From: Lithospermum erythrorhizon
Taxonomy: Eukaryota > Streptophyta > Magnoliopsida > Boraginales > Boraginaceae
Assembly (NCBI GenBank): GCA_019722365.1
Contig: JADFUC010001925.1
Location: 2,914,001-2,978,000, forward strand
DNA: 64,000 nucleotides
Reading direction: 5' to 3'
Position numbers and translations under genes: made by a program. Shown here one piece after another: positions 47,107 through 59,176 of the stretch (within the stretch, counting starts at the first letter, position 1; each line of letters starts with the position of its first letter). The notes under the pieces were generated by a model, which was given only the letters and a program-made list of their open reading frames with translations, did no database searches and was not told where the DNA came from.

Positions 47107-49901
47107 ATGGCGTCGCGGACACTTAGAAGGCGGTTGCACCATGCTGACGTGGACGGAAAAAGGCGCGAGCTTTTAGAAAATTCTGATCAATTGGATTCGT
47201 TGAATGAGCCTTTACTTGACCAAACCACTAATTACCATTATCAGGTAATATTATAAATTATTTTTATTCTAAAAATATTGTCCAATTTGTTTCTATAGTC
47301 AAAATTAATAAACTTTGCGATCTTAATTAATAACGATCATGTTAATACTAAAATATGTTAAAAATATTAATTATGTTTTTAAAAGATTGTCCAATATGCT
47401 TACGTTACGCGACTTAATATTTGAATAAAATGATGATGTTAGTTGTAAAGTATGTCGTAAAAGATTGTCCAATTTGTTTTAACGGTCATGATTAACATAC
47501 TTGGCGGTCTTCAATCAAATGATGATGTTAGTAGTAACATATGTTCAAAATATTAAGTATGTTCGTAAAAGATTGTCCAATTTGTTTTAACCGTCATGAG
47601 TAACAAACTTTGTGGTCTTAATTGACTTACGTGACTCAATATTTGAGTCAAATTGATCGTATTAGTAGTAAAATGTGTTGAAAATACTAACTATATTTAT
47701 GAAAGATTGTCGAGTTTGTTTTGTCAATGATCAAAATTAAGAAACTTTGCAGTTTTGATTGACATATTATAATCAAATGGCCATGTTAATAGTATTAGTA
47801 TGTTGAAAAATGAAAATACTAACTCAATTAGCAAAAGATTGCTCATTTTGTTTTTGCAATGATTAAAATTAAATACATTTATGGTATTAATTGAGATATG
47901 TAACTTTGATTAGAATCAAATGATCATGTTAATAGTATTAGTATGTTGTAAATACCAACTCCATTCATAAAAGATTGTCCAGTTTGTTTTTTCAACGGTC
48001 AAGTTAAAAAACTTTTCGGTCGTAGTTGACACAATTTACTTCGATTTGAATAAAAATTATCATGTTAATAGTATTAGTATGTTAAAAATACTATTGTTTT
48101 ATATTTTTACCAAATATTAGACAATGTATACACAAATATTTGAGTCCAGAACTTGGAAAGTGAACCATCAAACTCAAAACTGAACAATCTTTTTGCGATG
48201 GATGGAGTATATCATTATTTGTTGAACTATGTTGTCTATTTTTAGTTTGATTTAGTTATTTGATATAGGACGATACTTTGGAAGACACATTGGATGATAA
48301 ACAGAGAAGGGAACATCGACACTGGACATTGTTGTTCAGTAACTTGATCGCACAATGGGCTCAATTATTAAGTATGTTCATTCTACTCTACATTATTTTC
48401 TTGAGAAGTTTGTAGAAATTATTTTGTAATGTCTATCAATTTAGTTGTGCTGCGGTGAGCGAATGGTGGTAGTTGACTGAGAGCTAAAATGGCTATTCTT
48501 TTTGGTAAAAAGGGTAATCGTGTTGATGAATTTTATATCTTAACTTAAAAAATTGTGGTGAGACCTGAAAGAATTTGGCTGAACCAGCCTGGTAGGAAAT
48601 GCTAGAAATGTGGGAATTTTGTTAATTGAAGAATATGGCATTTTGATATTATAAGCAATGTGAATTTATTATGATAGCACTTTAAGGTTCATGTTGTCAA
48701 TCTTTGAAGTTAAGTATATTTTTAGTGTTTACTTTTTTTGCATTCATAGCCAGAACTTGGTACTTTGGTAGAATATATTGAAGACAATATATGATAGCAC
48801 TTATATGTTTTATATACCTATTAAAGACAATGAACTTGGTACTTTGGTAGGATATATTGAATTTGTTGATGCATAATGAGACACCTCTGCTTTTTGAAAA
48901 AATCTCCTTTTCCGTTGGCTTAGTCATAGTTGTATCTTGTATCTATTGATCATAATCCTTGCAAAATATTTATGTTCAATCGGTTCAGGCATTAAACTTT
49001 TCTTCTACTTATGTTACTTAATATGAACTTGCTTAAATCATGAACAGTAGTAAGTGACTTTATTAATTTTGGGTTTGTGGCTGAATATAGAGAGAACAAA
49101 TCATACTTCCCTTTAATCATCTATATACTTTCCAAAGTTTGACCTAAATTTATCAAATCCTGAATTGTAAACTGTAACAGACTTTTTTGAAGCTTTGGCG
49201 AGTATAGACTAGTTGCCTTAGGCCAATGTTGAGCTTTTGTACCATATATGTCGTCTAATGGTACACTTCACACACATGATCCGGCATATATTGTCTATAT
49301 CCTTTCCCTGATCGTACATAAGTATGTTCAAGTGTTTCGTTGGATCTTATATGCCCCCTCTCTACCTATTTTTTCTTCCTCCTAAAATTTATTGTAATGA
49401 GATAAATATGAGATAGAGCATGGTTGTTTAGACTTTCAGTGTCAAAGTCTGGTATGTTGTTACTTCAAATGTGTACAATCCAGTATTTATTACATCTCGA
49501 TACAATGGTGCCAATAGCTAAATTTGTGCTCTTCCAGAAAATGTCGTCTTTGGAGCTGGATCGCTTATTGGACGATTTGTGCCATTTATTTCATCCGGGA
49601 ATGAATCAACTGGAAGGCTCCTACCCCCTTTACTCAGTCCTTTGCAGGTACCATCTAATTCCTTAGTAGAATGACGTATACAAAGATGATGTCCATATTT
49701 CGAGCTACCTGTCATTTGTGGTGTCTCTTTAAACCATCTCAACATGTGAGGTTTGACTGATAGTGCTCTTAAAGAATTTCATATGTGATGCTCTATCGTT
49801 TTCTTGATTCTCCCATTGGTTTTTTGGGACAGGAAGCAAGACTTAAATATATAAAGGAAAGGCTAGCCATTCCATTTGATGGAACAACTGTGGAGCATCA
49901 G
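47107..49901 (+). CDS. ELMO/CED-12 domain protein, 5' exons only (probable 3'-truncated pseudogene)
   Basis: Four exons in phase: 47107-47244, 48269-48371, 49538-49647, 49833-49901; 140 residues ('MASRTLRRRLHHADVDGKRR', 'HWTLLFSNLIAQWAQ', 'GAGSLIGRFVPF', 'LLPPLLSPLQEARLKYIKER', 'IPFDGTTVEHQ'). This is the N-terminal third of plant ELMO-domain proteins (Arabidopsis ELMOD family, whose members MCR and ELMOD_A shape pollen apertures). The last exon ends in a clean donor (CAG/GTATGC), but the exons for the ELMO core ('LWKEMGWQGxDPSTDFRG' region in homologs) are not found in the 4.6 kb before the next gene or elsewhere in the window. Reading through the donor adds 17 codons to a stop near 49954. 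Splice sites and frame are otherwise intact, so the loss may be recent or an assembly fault. Confidence 0.75.
47260..48115. repeat. Tandem repeat filling ELMO-like intron 1 (about 7 copies, 105-135 bp)
   Basis: The word 'AAAGATTGTCCAATTTGTTT' or a variant recurs at about 47266, 47381, 47462, 47567, 47699, 47831 and 47967; each copy continues with a 'GTCA..ATTAA.AAACTTTG.GGT' part and 'CATGTTAATAGTATTAGTATGTT'. Copies are diverged by point changes and indels. Confidence 0.85.
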
Positions 49902-50509
49902 GTATGCTATGACGGAGTTTTCTTATCTAAAAATTTAGAGCACATTGTACTCTGACTACTATCTGATGGAAAAAGGAAATGTTTCCTAGTTCCTAAGGAT
50001 TTAACACAATAAGCGAATTACTGATACCTATTCTCAGTCTTTATATTTCTTAATGTACACTTCAATTAAATTTATACTTTAATGCTGCGATATACTTAAA
50101 AAAAATGGTATTCTTCCCTTGTGGGTTCTTATATGTTTGAAACAATGTATTACTCATGGAGATGAGTGCGTGTTTCACAAATAATCACTTTCGTTATATC
50201 TGCTATTCATGCATGGATGAGCAGAAAGACACCATTAGTCCATTATTAGTAATTTATTTATGAAATGTGTTGCTGACAATTGATTGTGCTGTAGGCTTAA
50301 TCACATTATTATATAATATGTATGTATACCAAGTAAGACTATAAAGTTGTTAATTTATCATGCATGGAAGAATAGAATTATTGAAAGATAGGTTACTACT
50401 TGTTGGCTTTGCTGATAGCAGTGCCGGATCTATGCACTGCACTACCAGAATTTTTTCAAAAACAATCTATTATTACTGAGGATATAATACAGAAACATAG
50501 CCATAATGT

Positions 50510-50585
50510 GAAGGAATGTGATGCTAGAGGAGTTGGTAGTGAGAGTGTTTTGGCATATGGTTGGCAAGGGTTCGAACCACGGCAA
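50510..50585 (+). repeat. Possible SINE head with box A/box B
   Basis: 'GGAGTTGGTAGTGAGAGTG' (box A-like) and 'GGTTCGAACC' (50568-50577, perfect box B) are about 40 nt apart. A MITE begins directly behind it at 50593. Confidence 0.4.
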
Positions 50586-50592
50586 CAATAAC

Positions 50593-50823
50593 ACTCCCCC
50601 TCAATTTTTTAATATTTGACATTTTGGGATTGGACACAGTTAGCAAGTTAGGCTAGATAATAAGGGTATAACATATAACCAAAATATGTATTGGAATTGG
50701 AAGACAGATAACAAGGGTATAACATAAAAATTTAACCAAAATATGTATTGGAATTGGAAAACGTCAAGTAAATAAAAACAAATTTTTTAGGTTAAAACGA
50801 CAAATTAAAAAACAGAGGGAGTA
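50593..50823. mobile_element. Stowaway-like MITE
   Basis: About 231 bp. Left end 'ACTCCCCCTCAATTTTTTAA', right end (minus strand) 'ACTCCCTCTGTTTTTTAATT'. Internal 'AATATGTATTGGAATTGGAA' occurs twice. Confidence 0.6.
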
Positions 50824-51268
50824 TCTTTTTGTTCATTTTCCTTTTAGATTTGTTATTTTTTTTTCAATTTTGCCCCCTCCCCCTAATTTATATTTTCAAA
50901 CATGGCAACGACATTATTTTTTATTCATTTTCCTCTTCTTCTTCATTTAGATTTATTCTTCTTTATCTAACTTTACCCTCAATAATTTATATTTTCAAAC
51001 TTACCAATATTTTCAACAACTCTATTGACAACTAAAAAAAATCGGAAGGAATATTTAAGATTATCCTAGGGGAAGAGAATTAGGGTGAACGAGGGAGAAT
51101 AAATTAAATTGTTGTTTGGATATAATAATTTTGGGAAGGAGGAATGAGGGAGAATATATTAAAATTATGTTGTATTTATCATTCTCTCCCAATTTGGAAG
51201 GTAACGATTTTAGGGAGAATGAGGGGAAATGAGGATGGATGAGGGTAAAGTACTCTCCTAGGAGAAAT

Positions 51269-51545
51269 TCATTTTTAAGTTTTCAAACAATAATTTTTTA
51301 AAATTCTTACTTGATCCTCCCTCATCCTCCCTAAAACAAACAAACTATAAATTATAGATTTTAATTGTAGAGTTATGGTTTTTATTGATAAGATGAAAAT
51401 GCTGGGACTCATTTTTAAGTTTTCAAACAAGAATTTTTTAAAATTCTTACTTAATCCTCCCTCATCCTTCCTAAAACAAATAAACTATAAATTATAGATT
51501 TTAATTGTAGAGTTATAATTTTTATTGATAAGATGAAAATGATGG
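51269..51545. repeat. Tandem duplication, 140-bp unit, two copies
   Basis: Copies begin at 51269 and 51409 ('TCATTTTTAAGTTTTCAAAC') and run to 'GATAAGATGAAAATG'. They differ at only a handful of positions, so the duplication is young. Confidence 0.9.
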
Positions 51546-51808
51546 GTTAAAAAATCTGGCCTACCATTTTTAAAAAGAAGTTTACAAAATGATGTTGTCT
51601 AAATTTCTTTTTTTTTTACCTATACATCATCGGATTTGAACTCCCGCATTATGGCTGATAGGAAGCCATTCCCAGTAGCCTGGTACTTCTACCCAATCAC
51701 TATGAAGCTCTCGAGCTTTGATGAAGTGGCTCTGCAAAAATTCGATAACAAAAGTTTGATATGAATATATGATGAAATAAATTAAACATATATAGTAGAA
51801 AACATATA

Positions 51809-52021
51809 TTTCTTTCAGTTTCAAAATATATAATTATTTTAAAAAAATTTACTTTTTTACAATAGTTGATTGTTTATAATTTTAATATATCTTTTTATAA
51901 TTTCAATATAACTTTTTTACATTTTTAATATAGATTTTTATAATTTCAATATAGTTTTTTATAATTCCTTAATAAAATAGTTTTTATCTAAACAATCATT
52001 TATTTTGAAACAGAGGGAGTA
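51809..52021. mobile_element. MITE, family copy 1
   Basis: Right end 'TATTTTGAAACAGAGGGAGT'; the left end is diverged ('TTTCAGTTTCAAAATATATA'). The interior repeats 'TTTATAATTTCAATATA' in tandem. The same internal order is found at 61340-61540. Confidence 0.6.
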
Positions 52022-54554
52022 TGAAACATTTATTATATATAATCAAGTAATCAACTAAGCAAGAAGATTTCCCACCATATTTTTTACTAGTATTATTGCT
52101 AGTGACTATTTTCTTTTTCCGAATTCCTCTAGGATTCTTCAACTTTATATAATGCCATAATAATGTCACATCTCTAGTGAAAAAGAAAAGAATGAAATAT
52201 TTATGATGTCAAAGCCAAAAGATTCTTGTTAATTCTTTGAGTTCCATTTATGATAAAATGAGCCCTTTATTTTTTTTAAACACATGTAATTATAAACTGG
52301 TTATTCTTTTTTTATTAGTGACTATCATTATATGAGGATTGAATGTTCTTATCCAAGATATGAGATATCCTTTATCTTCATCCAGAATTAGATTCATGAT
52401 TCTGTACAGCAACCCAACAATGGGGGACCTAGGTGGCTAGGTTGCTCTGTTGGCTAATAATGTGATAATACTATACAATTAGTTGATATAGAATATCATT
52501 GAATTTTAAAAAAAAAATATTGTATGTAGCATCTCTTTTGAAAAATTCACCAACAATAATGAGTATTGGCTAGTTTGGCTGTTCAAGAGCTGTTGGGTTC
52601 AAGATCGAGGTTCTGGCTTAAATTTGGTGGAGAAGAAACAATTTGTGTTGCACATACAATTACAAACTTTAGTTGCGATTATCAGGAAGCTACATAAATT
52701 ACCATTACATAACGATGCACCTATTATCTAAGAATCTATTATTTGTATGCTTTTAAAAGCTTCCTATTTAAGCGGGATAAAAAATCCGATTATATATACA
52801 ATATATAATATGTTTTAATATCTCTAAAACGACTCCTTCTAAAAGAATAAGACAGTCACTGGTCTACAAATTATCGAAATCTTTTTAGCATTAGTGCAGG
52901 AACATACTAGACAGTTTACTATAGTACTATCAAATATCAATAAATTAAGTGTTGAAGTCATAAAACATGATTAGATATTAATCATGCATTGATTTTGTAA
53001 TGAATCATTACGAGAGACTATCGAAATTCGAGACTCTTTATATGAGTAGCCATCATGTGACAAATGACTTGAGTCATTATATAAATGAGTCTTAAATCAT
53101 TTTACACAAAAGAAAACATTTTTTATATTCCCGTTCTATTTGAGATATTCTTCGATTTAATATTTGATTTTATAATAATAGCATACATGTTTTTTATAAT
53201 TGTACAATAAATTAGAGTGATTCTAATACTATTCTTTTTATCCATTGTATTCTTGGAGACTTATGATGGTTAGTCCCAATAAGGATACATGGGAGGCGGC
53301 GAATCATGCCTCGGTTTTACTTTGCTACTTGAAAACATTTTAACAGATTATTTTGTTTATGATTTTAACAGTTTTATGTTTAAATGTGTAGAATGAAAAA
53401 TAAAAAGAAGGCAGTTGTATTTTATGAAATTGGTCATCATGATCATTAGTGGGGGAACTTATTCATCATTTTTCATATTAATAATATACATATAGTCCAT
53501 GTGTGGTGCTCCACTTTGTATCATCGGTCAACCTTTTGTTTAAAAGCTAATTGTTCATTATTTCGGAAAATGATTTGATGAATACTTTAAATCTACTCCA
53601 AATTATGTGCTTTTCTTGTCTTGATGAGCACCAAATTCTTTTAGGATTTACATAATATCACTTCATATTTAATTTTAGTTTACCCCATTTCCATTTTCAG
53701 CTACGGAATGTGATAGTTCTAAAGATTAAGCAATCGAAACTCTACCGAGTTGCATGTGGGTAATCCTCATGCAAAAATGTAAAACATTATGATAATTAAT
53801 TAACGAATTTTATCAGTTTTGATTGATACACAATTTTAATTATAATCAAGTTATCTTGTTAATAGTAAATTGTGTCGAAAACACTTACTCCTTCCCACGA
53901 CCAAAAAGCAACTACAAAAGCCAATAAATTATTTCTCATCCAGCTTTACATTCCTTTTCATTTCAATTCTAAGTATCATGAGATCATTTCCTTTTCTATA
54001 TTATTGTTTGTCCAACTAGCGAAAGTCTTTTTCCTATTTTCTTTATCTCCTTGATCAGCTAGCTTTGTTTGGAACATTGCACTATGCAAGATTATTTCTA
54101 CCCTGTACGCACGGCTGTACTCGTTATGATACTTTAATTTTTTCAAAAACAGCCTCCCTGTTATTATACGGACGTTATCATATGGATAAGATTGTGTATT
54201 ATTAAACCTTCCTTATCCCTTAGTTGGAGATTGGGGTATGTTAATATTAATGTGTGCTCCTTATGATACATTAGGTTCTAATATTAATTTTCATTAAGAA
54301 AATTTGCAATGCCATGTCTTTTAGTTATATGCATGTTTTTGTATTTTTCGAAAATATTAATGAATTGTATCAACGCCTAATCAAGAACAATTGCTTGATT
54401 GTTTTTGTCATATAATTTACTTATCTTGGTTACATGTGAATGAAGCAGTTCTGTAGTACATTGTACTGAAGTAGGCATTAGTTAGATCTAATGTGCTTTT
54501 TTGTTATTTATGAGACAGATTTGAGAGAAAAGATTGGTCTTTGGAGTGAAGAAT

Positions 54555-57500
54555 ATGGTTAATATTGGAGTGGAAATGAGGAAAGTTGTGATCTTCACAT
54601 TCAAAGGATGTTCAAGATTAATTTTCAGTCATCCATTTCTTTTGGGTATGTTGTCTTTCTTGGTATTTCTGCATAGTTCATTTCCCTTTTTCTTCTCCAT
54701 GTTGGTGTCTGCATCTCCTGTTCTTGTTTGCACTGCTGTTTTACTTGGTACTTTGTTGAGTTATGGGAAGCCAATCATGCCTGAAATTGAGGAGAAAAGA
54801 ATGGCATATGATATAACAACATTAAAACCTCGATTTTCGCGGGATAATGTTGTCTTTGAGAGAAGTGGTGTACATGCAAAAAGGAAGGATAAAGGGGAAG
54901 TAGTGGAGATGTTAGTGAAGGAAGATAGATTGGTCTTAAATGAGATCAGTATGATCAATAATTATTGTAGTTCTCCACCATTGGTGGAGGAAATGTCTTG
55001 GATGGTGAAATCTGGTGAAGGGGTGCAGGACGAAAGGGCGAGAGAGTTGGAAGAGCTTGAATTTGAGTATCAGAAGGAACATAGTTTGGTCGCAAATGAA
55101 ATCAGTATCGATAATTATTGTCGTTCTCCACAATTGGTGGATGAAATGTCTTGGATGGTGAAGTTTGGTGAAGGGGTGCAGGAAGAAAGGAAGAGAGAGT
55201 TGGAAGATCTTGGATTTGAGTGTCAGAGTGAATTGCTTGAAGACATGTATGGAGATAGGAGAACTTTGGGCAATCAGTATTCTTTGATTATGGATGAGGA
55301 TGACGAACAACTTGACATGGAAAATGCAATGTCTCCTGTTGGTTCGAATCGCCTTGGAAAATATGTGAAAGAACAGGAACAGGTAAACAGTGATGATGAT
55401 GATGATGAAGCTTCGGATCTTGATTCTGGTAGAGCTGAGCGTTCATCTCCAGTCGCTTCAATGGCTGGCATCCTTCCGATGCTTGATGAGCTCCACCCCC
55501 TTTTGTATGAAGTTACTCCACAACCAGGTAATTTGTATCACGTTAGCTCGGATGCTGCTTCTGGACGGTCTGATGAGAACAACACTGATTCCGATGATGA
55601 TTCCGAGCACCAAGAAGAGAAAGAAGTTGCAGATGATGAAAACGAGGAAATTTGTAGAGTCGAGGAGGATCACACAAAGTCTGCAATCACTTGGACAGAA
55701 GCGGACCAGAAGAATCTCAAGGATTTGGGAACTTCTGAGCTTGAGAAAAACCAGCGGCTGGAGAATCTTGTCACGAGGCAAAGAGCTAGGAAAACTATGA
55801 GAATGATGACAGAAAAAAATCTGATAGACTTTGATGATACTGATCTTCCCTTCAATGTTCCATCCATTTGGACAAAAAGAACCAATCCTTTTGACCTTCC
55901 TCAAGATTCATATGAAACTTTGGGTTCACCTCCTATTCCTGGTTCAGCTCCTTCTATTTTATTACCTCAAAGAAATCCTTTTGCTCTATCTTATGGCTCG
56001 AGCGAGGAGAAACCCGATCTTGAGGAAGATCATTTCGATCAAGAATTTGTGCCATTCCAATCAAATGTACCAATTTTCTGCAGGCATGAGAGTTTCAATA
56101 TACGGCCCTCGTTTTTTGGTACTAACGAGGGAGAGATGCAAGACATGAACAGGTTTAGAGCTTGTCTTGTTTCAGAACGATTGGGTTCAGAAGGTAGAAG
56201 CCATTCAACGTTCACCAGACAGTCCATCGAGCTTAGTGACTCGAAGGAGAGTTATGCTCCTGATAAGGAGTCAATTGGTTCAGCTAGATATTTGGAAGAA
56301 CCAGCTTTCATTGAAGAAGAAGCTTCTATGTTGAAAGTCAGAACAGATGCTGAAGAAGATACAACTCAAGAACCGGAGATAATTTGTACAATGGGAGACA
56401 CTTCTGAGCTTGTTGGACATGGAAGTGAATCATCCGACTGCTCTGAGGACGACTCTATGGAGTTTGGCCGAGTTACGAAAAGGCATATTATTGTTGACGA
56501 AATTGATATGAAGTTAGACGTTCAATATCATCAAGAAACAGACATTAGCAAGCAACGATTTGCCAATTGGATGGGTACTAGCCCTACAGAAATTTATTCT
56601 AAATATAAAGCTCTAGAGCAAAGAAATAGAGGCGCTTCAAACTTATCGCCACTGTCAGAAGAAAGTGATAGAATTTGTATTCAGACAGAAGCAAAGGAAT
56701 TTCAAGGTTCTACTGAAGGCGGAAATCATACTGAAGAGTCCGTAAATATAGGGCTGTCATCACCACAAGGTTATAATTTAAAGATCACAACTCCCTTGGC
56801 AGATGACACTCCACAGAAGGACCCTGTTTATGATTCGAGCCCACCAGCTTTTAGGAAGCATATTTCATCACTATCCGTTTCTTCCGGTCCTCAAGATGAA
56901 CTTGAAAATGTTTTACTGCCTATAGTGGTTAAGAGATCTGTCTCGTTTTCTGAAAGAGTAACTACCCTGGAGAGTCGGGATATGAAGAGTAGAAATGTTT
57001 TTCGTGAAGAAATGTTAGATGGCGCAGCAGAGATGATTTCAGAGAACAGTGATGAAATGGAATTACAAGTTAATAATGTAGAGACATCTATTGGTTTCAC
57101 ACTTATAAATTCACTAGATGAAGAGATGAAGGAGCAGAACAATTCAGATAGTTATCTGTCTGACCAGCCACTTCATGATGGCTTATTCGCTACTGTAGAG
57201 AAAACCATGTACGAGCCACTTCATCAGATTCACGGAGAACCAGTGGTAAGAAAGATTCTCCTTTGTCAGTAGAAAAATACTTCCTATGAATTTTCAAGTA
57301 TTTCTGTGATGCTTTTATATATAGAAATATATACATTATCTTATAAAACACACTTAATAGCTTAATGGAATATCAGATGAATTAGTAATTGACTACTATT
57401 TGGACTGTTAGATGAATTAGGAAAATCGAGTCCTATTTCATCTAGCATGCGACTACAATTTTCTGTGTCTAACTTGTTTGCTGTCCCAGACTTTTGTCCA

Positions 57501-58558
57501 TAGCTTCACTCTATGACAACATTGCATAAAGCACCACATCTTCTCGGTTCTCAATCGATTCTTGAAATGGGAAATCATAACATTGTTAAGTGAACAATGT
57601 TTCCTTATCTGTAGCTATATTTCTGAATTCAATACATTTTTCTTTATGTATATTTGATCTGTTTCATGTTGGTGGCTAGTGTTGGTATTCACACAGACAG
57701 TTAACATTTCATAAATATAAACAGAATTCATCGAGTACTCTTATGGAGTTTGTTAATGAAGTAATCACTGCAGACATCTTGAATAACCACATTAGCCCAG
57801 AGTTTGAGGATGAAGTTTTACCAGATCTTGCAATTCCAGCGAGTGTCCAACATGTAACTGTTCCTTCTGAAGTGCAGTTTTCTCCACCACTTCCAGGTTT
57901 GTTTATTGTGATACCCCACTGTTTTCAACACTGATAGGGGTAATAAAGATGAGGTCTCTTATTCGAAGAAAATTGACTGTTTATTCGGGAAAATGTAGTT
58001 GAGGCATATGACATCAAGGAAGATGGCTGTTATGTGGAGTATGGTGGTCAGGTCTCTCATGTGCTACATGATTCTGAAACCCAATTCAAGCTCATGAAGC
58101 AGAAACAGCAGGGTGCATTGAAGACCTTGGTGAGGATTCTGATCATTATGACGACGATCTGATAAATGTTTCAAAATATGAAATATATGGGTCAAGTGTT
58201 GTCGTGCAAATCGATCCTATGCAACATAATGCAACGGGATTTGATGATTCTGGTACGAGTTCCGCAGAAGATCAAACTTTTATAAATGAAAAAGAAGCTG
58301 AAGTGAAGATGGTGGCTTCCACTATTGAAGAAAATGAGGGGCAAAATTGAGTATTTGGATTTAAGTGAACTCCCTGAGAGCAGAGTTGAGCAAGTTGCTG
58401 ACTCTGCTTCAGCTCTGCATTCTAATGGAGCAAAGAACACAGCGGGGGCATCCCCGGATCCTCTTCTTACATTGGAAAGAAGAGTTCTCGATGAATATAA
58501 CACAGCTCTAAAGCAAACTGGACGATTTTTTAGGGATGCAGAGAGTATAATTTATTAA
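54555..58558 (+). CDS. Large acidic plant protein with two N-terminal membrane segments; frameshifted last exon
   Basis: Exon 1 54555-57245 (897 codons), exon 2 57725-57896, exon 3 57999-58558. I start at the ATG at 54555, matching the family N-terminus. Residues about 25-45 and 48-70 are hydrophobic; 'FFFSMLVSASPVLVCTAVLL' is the hallmark of a plant family of unknown function (Arabidopsis At5g17910, At2g29620 and relatives, labelled 'cardiomyopathy-associated-like'). The rest is acidic and disordered, with conserved islands 'RARKTMRMMTEKNLIDFD' and 'NPFDLPQD'. Residues 129-224 hold a tandem duplication. In exon 3 the frame shifts twice, near 58081-58085 (one A too few) and near 58343-58346 (one A too many), both in A runs; correct reading between them gives a fluent acidic peptide. 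This may be sequence error or early decay. Likely an ER or plasma-membrane anchored protein; function unknown. Confidence 0.82.
54939..55226 (+). repeat. Internal tandem duplication inside the coding exon
   Basis: 54939-55073 and 55095-55226 encode two versions of one 44-45-residue unit: 'NEIS(M/I)..NYC.SP.LV.EMSW' followed by 'MVK.GEGVQ.ER.RELE.L'. Reading frame is kept and the copies differ at roughly one residue in four. Confidence 0.9.
57246..57724 (+). other. Intron 1 of the large acidic-protein gene
   Basis: GT at 57246, AG at 57723-57724, phase 0. No other feature. Confidence 0.75.
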
Positions 58559-59176
58559 CAGTTCCATTGTTGTTCAGTCAGTCAACTAAAGGTTGAATTT
58601 ATTCTAAACTGCCTATGACTTGTTTATGCATCTTCTTGTTATATACATCATCAGTTTGAAGTCGTATTTCCCAAATTTTATTTATACTCTTTTAAGAAAA
58701 AAGCACTAAATTAATTATCAAAGGTATCATCAAGCTCTAATAATTAAAACACAATTTTTTAGAGTAAACAAATATTAACTAATGTCCGACGGGTGGCTTT
58801 GTTACGATGGTCAGTCACATGCCGACGTCGGGGAAAAAATCATGATCTTATGCTCGATAACATGTTGAAATAGATATTGAAATAAATGTACTCCGTAATA
58901 AACATTATTTATATTGATCTTTGTGATTTCTGACATAGAGATGTACTACATGACTTGTATATATAGAGTAGGAATAGAAAGTAAATTACACAATATGTAG
59001 TACTGTAATTATGATCAAACAAAAAAACCAACTTGGCCTCCAAGACTTGTCATATATGCAATCTTTCCAATATGGTTGATATGATATCTCAGCAGTTGGG
59101 AGAGCTGCATGTTTCAGAACAGGAAAATAAGTATATGTTGATTGCATGGCATCTAGAACATATGAAGTAAAGAATC
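58559..59176. other. Convergent intergenic spacer
   Basis: The acidic-protein gene (+) and the LRR gene (-) converge here. The region must hold both 3' UTRs; it contains one MITE-end-like 'GTACTCCGTAATA' near 58.89 kb and no gene. Confidence 0.5.

Larger units (their letters stand above)
49902..54554. other. Intergenic region after the truncated ELMO-like gene
   Basis: No coding exon seen. Contains a SINE-like piece (about 50.40-50.58 kb), MITEs at 50593-50823 and 51809-52021, a 140-bp tandem duplication (51269-51545) and a stray copy of the ELMO-intron repeat near 53.81-53.89 kb. The leader of the next gene lies at its end. Confidence 0.6.

Noticed and set aside
54534..54554. Upstream non-ATG start of the acidic-protein gene
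   Set aside because: The first in-frame ATG is at 54555 and fits the family N-terminus.
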